DNA from: Chenopodium formosanum
Lineage: Eukaryota > Streptophyta > Magnoliopsida > Caryophyllales > Amaranthaceae
Direction of reading: 5' to 3'
DNA length: 64,000 nucleotides
Assembly: GCA_024500155.1 (NCBI GenBank)
Contig: CM044860.1
Coordinates: 852,501-916,500, forward strand
A model generated the notes under the pieces. That model saw only the letters and a list, made by a program, of their open reading frames with translations, was not told the origin of the DNA and did not search any database. A program made the position numbers and the translations under genes. Positions 59,101 through 64,000 of this stretch are shown here, piece after piece. Each line of letters opens with the position of its first letter. Position 1 is the first letter of the stretch.

Positions 59101-60266
59101 TGATGGACATGGAGGAGGAAAAACAGATGTTGCAGTGAGTACCTAATATATGAACCAACTGTCACCCGCCACCTCACCCAAACCCAACATGAAGTAAAAA
59201 CATTAACCAGTGATCAACAAGGCTCATACATGACACAGTCTATTTACCTATTAAAATCCTAGAAATGCCCTAGATATATTTTCATCCAACCCAATGGTAA
59301 TCTTCTCTCATACTAAACTGACATTAATACTTTGGAATTAACTCTCCAATAAACATAAATATTTCACAGGAGTATATTTCGTATAGGATGACAATCACCT
59401 AGGAAAAACAGGTGATAAATAATCTCGACCATTTATCAAAACATAATTTCTTCTCCCATACATTCCAATAGTACTCACTAGTGTTATGAACACGATCTTT
59501 AATTTGTTTTTATTGGACTTGTCACCAATTTTCACATAAATCTGTACAATTGTTCCATATTCACAATCAGGAAATATCATCATCTATCATCTACTCCGTG
59601 GATAAACTACCCAAACGGAACAAACATAAATACATAACGGAATTCAATTCATCAATATACAGTTCATTTCTTATATGCAAGAGTACTTTATCAGTACAAT
59701 TTCAAAGAACATTATATCATTTCCCGAACATTCCAAAACAGTATTCAGTATAACTATTACCTCCAAACAACAATAGAACGAGAAATCTACAGCTTAAAGT
59801 TCTAATAACATCCATTAATTTACAAACACAAAAATAACAACAATTAATACTATAGCAGTATATAAAGTATACTAAAAGGAGAAGTAATAATAATCTAACC
59901 TTCAGTAGGAGGAGAAGTTCGCGTATTAGGAGCACTGGTAGTCGTCAATGGCGGATTATTAAGATCAGTTTCTGTCGGAAGCATTCGATATCTCGGTGCA
60001 CTCACCCTAAATTCAAATTCAACAACAAAAATCAACAAAACAATTCAAAAAAATAATCAAAACCAGAAAAATTAACTGAAAGAGGAGAGAGAAAATGGTT
60101 ACGTTGAAGAAGAAGGAACGAGGTAAGAGCTGAAAGAGTGGAAGGAATTATCAGTAGGAACAGGAATTGAACCACAAAGAAATCCAACTGGTTTTTTAGG
60201 GCTCGCAATTTCCAATTTTCCGACGCATTGCATCTCTCTTGAGCTTGAATTGCTTAATTTCTCCAT
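53124..60266 (-). CDS. EDRF1-like protein (erythroid differentiation-related factor 1 homologue)
   Basis: Nine exons, 60266-60103, 60006-59900, 58307-58100, 58013-57479, 57392-57141, 57021-56830, 56720-56646, 56527-54011 and 53462-53124, join in frame to 1462 residues. The N-terminal third matches the EDRF1 family: SIAVHRVGQTLILNAG, then FLRVLFWQFHNFRVLLGSDL, PLTWLEAWLDNVMASVPELA and GAYWLYKNAGEDVIQLFDLS. The large eighth exon encodes an acidic, Ser-rich region with a Cys cluster (CACGDTDCIEVCDI) and helical repeat-like stretches resembling TPRs (ALICYESASKSLVE, AEVAFAKAIDAFREV, SLAERNWQKAVEYYSANRH). The human protein was described as affecting globin expression; plants have a single related gene of unknown function. 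The start is the first ATG in the open frame. Intron 2 (1.6 kb) contains a Stowaway-like MITE. Family call is strong, function unknown. Confidence 0.9.
58455..58704. mobile_element. Stowaway-like MITE in EDRF1 intron 2, 250 bp
   Basis: Begins 'ctaccttcgttccttaatg' and ends 'cattaaggaatgaaggtag', a perfect 19-bp inverted repeat. The interior is AT-rich and non-coding. Both the length and the CTACCT-type end fit Stowaway/Tc1-mariner MITEs; the flanking TA is clear only on the right. Confidence 0.85.
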
Positions 60267-60471
60267 TGATTTCAGCTTCAAATGATTATGAATGCTTCAT
60301 CTAACATTTAGAAATTGGTGTTTCTGGGTTTTCTGGAATTTTCAGAGTGTTGAATACTAGATTTTCAGAAATTGCTAATTTTGGGTTGAAGAAACTTGCA
60401 AGAGAAGATATTTGGGCTTTGAGGATGGATATGGACTGAATTCGTATATTAGTGGTCTATAATTATTTTTT
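60267..60471. promoter_or_regulatory. 5' UTR and proximal promoter of the EDRF1-like gene
   Basis: Only about 205 bp separate the start codon from a large foldback transposon, so the proximal promoter is short or lies partly in the transposon. No TATA box was identified. Confidence 0.35.
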
Positions 60472-61119
60472 GGGTTTTTCTATATAGTAATCCCTGAATT
60501 TCACATTTCTACGTGGTGTCCCAATCATTTTTCTACGTGGTGTCCCAACATATATCACTTTTCACACTGTAACCCAAATATACATTTTGTTTCCATACGG
60601 TAACCTTATCGTTATCCCTCCGTTAAAAATTCTGTTAGTGGGGCCCACTTTCCATTTATTAATATTTTTTTATCGTTTTGCACATTGAAAAATATTCCGT
60701 TTAAAGTTTTGCGGGTTATTTAAGCTCTTTAGGGTTCAAATTGAGCTCAGATTTGGCAAAAAAATAACTTAAATGCCTCATTTGTTTATTAAGAAATGTC
60801 TCGATTTACGTGTTCACATTTTAATACGCAAAACGAGACATTTACTTATTTTTTTGTGAAATCTGGGTTCAATTTGGAACCTTAAGGACCAAAATAGCCC
60901 CCAAAACCTTAAATTGAACATTTTCCAACGCACAAATTGATTAAAAGAAAATGTTAATAAATTGAGAGTAGGCCCCACTAACGGAATTTTAACGGCGGGA
61001 TAACGGCAAGGTTACCATATAGAAACAAAATGTATCTTGGGGTTACAGTATAAAAAGTGATATATGTTGGAGCACAATGTAAGAAAGCGAAATTAACAGG
61101 GTTACTATATAAAAAAACC
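60472..61119. mobile_element. Foldback (long inverted repeat) element, about 650 bp
   Basis: From 'gggtttttctatatagtaa' to the complementary 'ttactatataaaaaaaccc' the two halves are imperfect reverse complements. Shared words in order include 'acatatatcactttt', 'acattttgtttc', 'ggtaacctt', 'cgttaaaa' and 'gttagtggggcc'. The complementarity continues toward the middle ('gtctcgattt'/'aaacgagac'). There is no open frame. A Mutator-like foldback MITE is the best fit; target duplication is obscured by flanking T/A runs. Confidence 0.85.
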
Positions 61120-62524
61120 CTTTTTTTTTTTTTTTTTTTTATTTAGCTCAATTTATGCTTAGGAAGTAAGCCCAATACTAAAACATTTCAACCTCATACA
61201 ACACTATATTTATGATTTCAGGAGTACTGCCTTCGTTCTTTAAAGATAACTTCATTGTATTTTACCAATAGATATATTTTTGCTATGTAAATTAATGAAT
61301 GCTTTTAAAATTATGTAAAGTTAACTGATTATATGTATTCCAAATAAAAAAGATATCAAAGTAGTTATACAAGTATTTTCTTATGATCAACTATGAACTT
61401 AAATTGTAATAAGCGGAAACTTAATTAAGTGTCATTTAGTATGCCGTCTTTTAGGAGCATCAAGGATTACATTTGAAGTCAATTACATGTCAATTCATAT
61501 AGGCTTATGAGATTAGAATGGTTTGTAGGTGGGCGGTATACTCGTATGGCCTTAGATGGGTTAGTATGATGGGCAATACCAAGCCAATGTTATCTAATGT
61601 ATTTCATCCTTTTAAAATCGTAATAGAAAGGTTATTCATAAAGGCTATCAATTCTAAAACTCATATTTGACTAATTGTTTCGATGTTTCAAACTATAACA
61701 TACTCCATACTCTATATGTCCAAGGAATTTTGAGAGCACATACTACACATTTCTTTTGTATAAATCAATCTATAACTGTGTTTTTTCCAAGTCAAATTTC
61801 AAGAACCAATATAGTTTATTACATTAACTAATTGATGTGTTCCAAAGTTTTCTTCACCTTCAATTATAAACAAGTGAGTGATCTAATTGCCTAATTGGAT
61901 AAAAAAAGTATTTTGTTTGTTTTGCATAATTAGCTGTTTACATTATGACTTCTCAATTATGTGAAAAGTCATCATCTTAATTTCTCAAATGGTGTGGATA
62001 ATTTCACTTTAATGATGTGAAGCTTGAAAATTTATGCTAACAAAAAGTATAAAAAAGAGTCAAGCGAATGCCCACTATCAAAGTGAAATTTAATCCTGTT
62101 TATTACTATTAATAAATACTAGTATAAATACCGTATATATACATTTAACAAACTTGGGGAAAAAAATTACAACTCCAATTATGAAGTAGGGGTTCAGTTA
62201 TGCCTCTTTGCTAAAAATCTTTACAAACTGCATTTCAAAATAAAAGGGGGAAAACTGGAATTTGTTAGCTTCCTAGTACACCATGCAGCTTCCCACAAGG
62301 CTAGCTGTTCCACAACTTGATCAGACCATCATCGTGAACACGAAAGCTCGAACCATAATCTTCTCAGGATTGAAAGATGATTATGGATCGGATCATATAT
62401 ATGTACTCCCACTGTAAGGATTTAGTTGTCACAATACGTACCCATGCATGTCAATGTGATAATTATTTCCGGACAGCGGGAGTAATAGTAACTTACTAAT
62501 AATGTGGTTAATTTAAAAAAACGT
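61120..62524. other. Intergenic DNA and ABCG25 3' flank
   Basis: A T-run at 61121-61141 abuts the foldback element. 'actgccttcgttctttaaag' near 61226 resembles one MITE end without a partner. The 3' UTR of the ABCG gene probably covers about 62220-62524. No other gene was recognised. Confidence 0.45.
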
Positions 62525-63597
62525 TCAAACCTTCATACGCTTTAATGCAATGTAAGCCAATAACCTGAACCCAACAAACATGATCAACATCACTCCTACA
62601 CTTGCTAGGGGACTGATCTGCCCTACAATGTCTTCTTCGATGAACTTGCAATTAGCCACATTCATCGAATGATGGGTCGAGCAACCAAAGAACCGCGAAA
62701 TTCTTTCTCCCCCATTATATTGCACATCGATCAGTAGACGATAGCAATAAAATGTAAGTGAAGCATACTTAATCCAACTCAAACACCTTGGCAATTTATG
62801 CACATAGAATCCTCCGGTCAAAACACAAGCCAACATAATGATTGTAACAATCGTAGAAGCTCGTTTGGCATCCATTATAATCGCGCCTAGAGCAAGCCCA
62901 AGGCCTTGTGCAACGAGCACGTACCCTATAATAACACCCAAGGACTGTAGGAATGTCCAAAGTTCAGGCCTTAAGCCAGTCATCCAATACACCAATGTAA
63001 GAAAAATTGATGGTAGAATTAGCTCCAAGGGAAGATCACCTATGATTCGAGCCATAAAGTAAGAAGACAAGGAGTACATTCCAGAGGCACGCTCCTTAAC
63101 AAAGATAGACCGGTCTTGAGGGAACGCGAAAACAGCATTAAAAGAAGGAAACACACCCCAAAAAATCGAGATGAAGTAGAGCAAACCTAACCTATCTTGT
63201 ACATCTCGATAGTCTGATTTCCACCACATAATCCCTGCTAGAAGTGCAGCTGCGATTACCTGGGATACTCTAAGGGAGTTAAAAGACTCGTGCCTTCGCT
63301 CCTTAAGGCTCCTTTGGAGAAGGATGCTAAACTGGCTGAACCATGAGAAAATGCCGTTTTTTATGTATTGCTTCGCGCTTCTTCTACTACCAACAACTGT
63401 GTTTTTTGGCAAAGTGTACTTGTTATTGCTTGTGTTGTCTAAGCAGGCTGTTTTTACTCTAGGAGCTAACACAGTGTTGTATGCTGTAACAAGTGCTTGC
63501 TTTGTGTTTGGCTTATTACTCTCGTTTACTCCATCTGGTTGATGAGAAATGCCTGCATACACATCGATTTCATGAACGTCATTACACAATCCAAGTG
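62525..63597 (-). CDS. ABCG25: ABCG25-like half-size ABC transporter, last exon (partial gene)
   Basis: The exon encodes about 355 residues of the C-terminal half: a variable linker, then SWFSQFSILLQRSLKERRHE, six membrane segments starting VSQVIAAALLAGIMWW, and the motifs SDYRDVQDRLGLLYFISIFW, FPQDRSIFVKERASGMYSLS and GLALGAIIMDAKRASTIV. It ends LAYIALKRMKV. These match my recollection of ABCG25, a plasma-membrane exporter of abscisic acid in vascular tissue, better than other ABCG half-transporters. The nucleotide-binding domain is not in the window. A stop at 63601-63599 and the 'attaag|cacttgg' acceptor place the exon start near 63597; the rest continues beyond 64000. The ABCG family is certain, the ABCG25 orthology likely. 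Confidence 0.85.
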
Positions 63598-63745
63598 CTT
63601 AATAATCACTTAGGAATAACATTACGTGTTCATTTTCTAGCAAGGTGTATACGACGAACAATAAGCATGTATACAACTCGTAACACTAATTATCTACTTG
63701 ACGGACAATTATGTTCAAGACTAAACATAACTCGTAGCTCTCTAA

Positions 63746-64000
63746 CAATAGAGTATAAAACATATTTTTGGGCCTCAACCATCAGCTTAAGCTTTTGGTT
63801 GAGATGCTCCATTAACATGGTATCGGAGCCAACGTGACATAGAGGTCACGGGTTCGAATCTCATCCACTCTTCCTTCAAAGTGGAATTAATTCGCCCCAG
63901 ATATGGGTGAGCCTGTGTTGCATCCACATTTCAAACCCAAAGGGCCTTTCATGTGAGGGGGAGTGATAGAGTATAAAACATATTTGTGGGCCTCAACCAT
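63746..64000 (+). mobile_element. TRIM retroelement (miniature LTR element), 3' LTR cut by window edge
   Basis: A 72-bp LTR (63746-63817, 'atagagtataaaacatatt' to 'attaaca') is followed at once by 'tggtatcggagcc', close to the tRNA-iMet primer site TGGTATCAGAGC. After about 130 bp of non-coding DNA comes a purine tract ('gagggggag'), then the second LTR from 63964, identical except for one base in the visible 37 bp. It lies in the intron upstream of the ABCG25 exon. No protein is encoded. The 5' LTR begins CA instead of TG. Confidence 0.85.

Noticed and set aside
1..64000. CRISPR arrays, operons or bacterial-type systems
   Set aside because: The window is clearly a plant nuclear genome with introns; no regular repeat-spacer pattern was seen.

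Overview
The window is AT-rich nuclear DNA from a eudicot plant. Genes have many short exons with GT-AG introns, there are long T/A tracts and (TA)n/(GA)n microsatellites, and many small transposons. The nuclear gene for plastid ribosomal protein L21 resembles the spinach type, so a Caryophyllales/Amaranthaceae source is my inference (moderate confidence; no database was searched).

Layout. 0.6-1.4 kb: a tandem repeat of about 320 bp in AT-rich DNA. 4.6-8.55 kb (+): a VND7-like NAC transcription factor for xylem vessel differentiation, with an inferred 5'-UTR intron and a GC-AG intron. 10.6-12.1 kb: a patchwork of gene fragments (ABCC transporter pieces plus the last exon of RPL21) copied in inverted orientation from 25-33 kb. 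12.56-16.49 kb (-): a VTT/DedA (SNARE-associated Golgi) membrane protein. 17-24 kb: transposon-rich, with an F-box gene fragment fused to copied VND7 3' flank, MITEs, a perfect inverted repeat, a decayed LINE RNase H, and a disabled F-box gene. 25.2-28.2 kb (-): RPL21. 29.5-34.5 kb (-): an ABCC (MRP)-type transporter that I read as a pseudogene with many lesions. 35.9-40.2 kb (-): a calcium-dependent protein kinase of the CPK4/11/12 group with a C-terminal repeat. 41.7-43 kb: a solo LTR with target-site duplication, and a MITE. 45.6 kb: a tRNA-like/SINE-like element. 46.5-48.4 kb (-): intronless cytosolic HSP70. 50.0-52.1 kb (-): a small subtilisin-propeptide-like inhibitor. 53.1-60.3 kb (-): an EDRF1-like protein of 1462 residues. 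60.5-61.1 kb: a long inverted-repeat (foldback) element. 62.5-63.6 kb (-): the last exon of an ABCG25-like half-transporter, whose 5' part lies beyond the window. 63.7-64.0 kb: a TRIM retroelement, also cut by the window edge.

The genes are independently transcribed and form no operon or biosynthetic cluster. I saw no CRISPR array, virus, toxin or clearly new system. The most notable biology is local gene-fragment shuffling: four separate genes of this window (ABCC, RPL21, F-box, VND7 3' flank), plus flank of the VTT gene, have partial copies elsewhere in the same window, and both ABCC copies carry the same two frame-breaking insertions.
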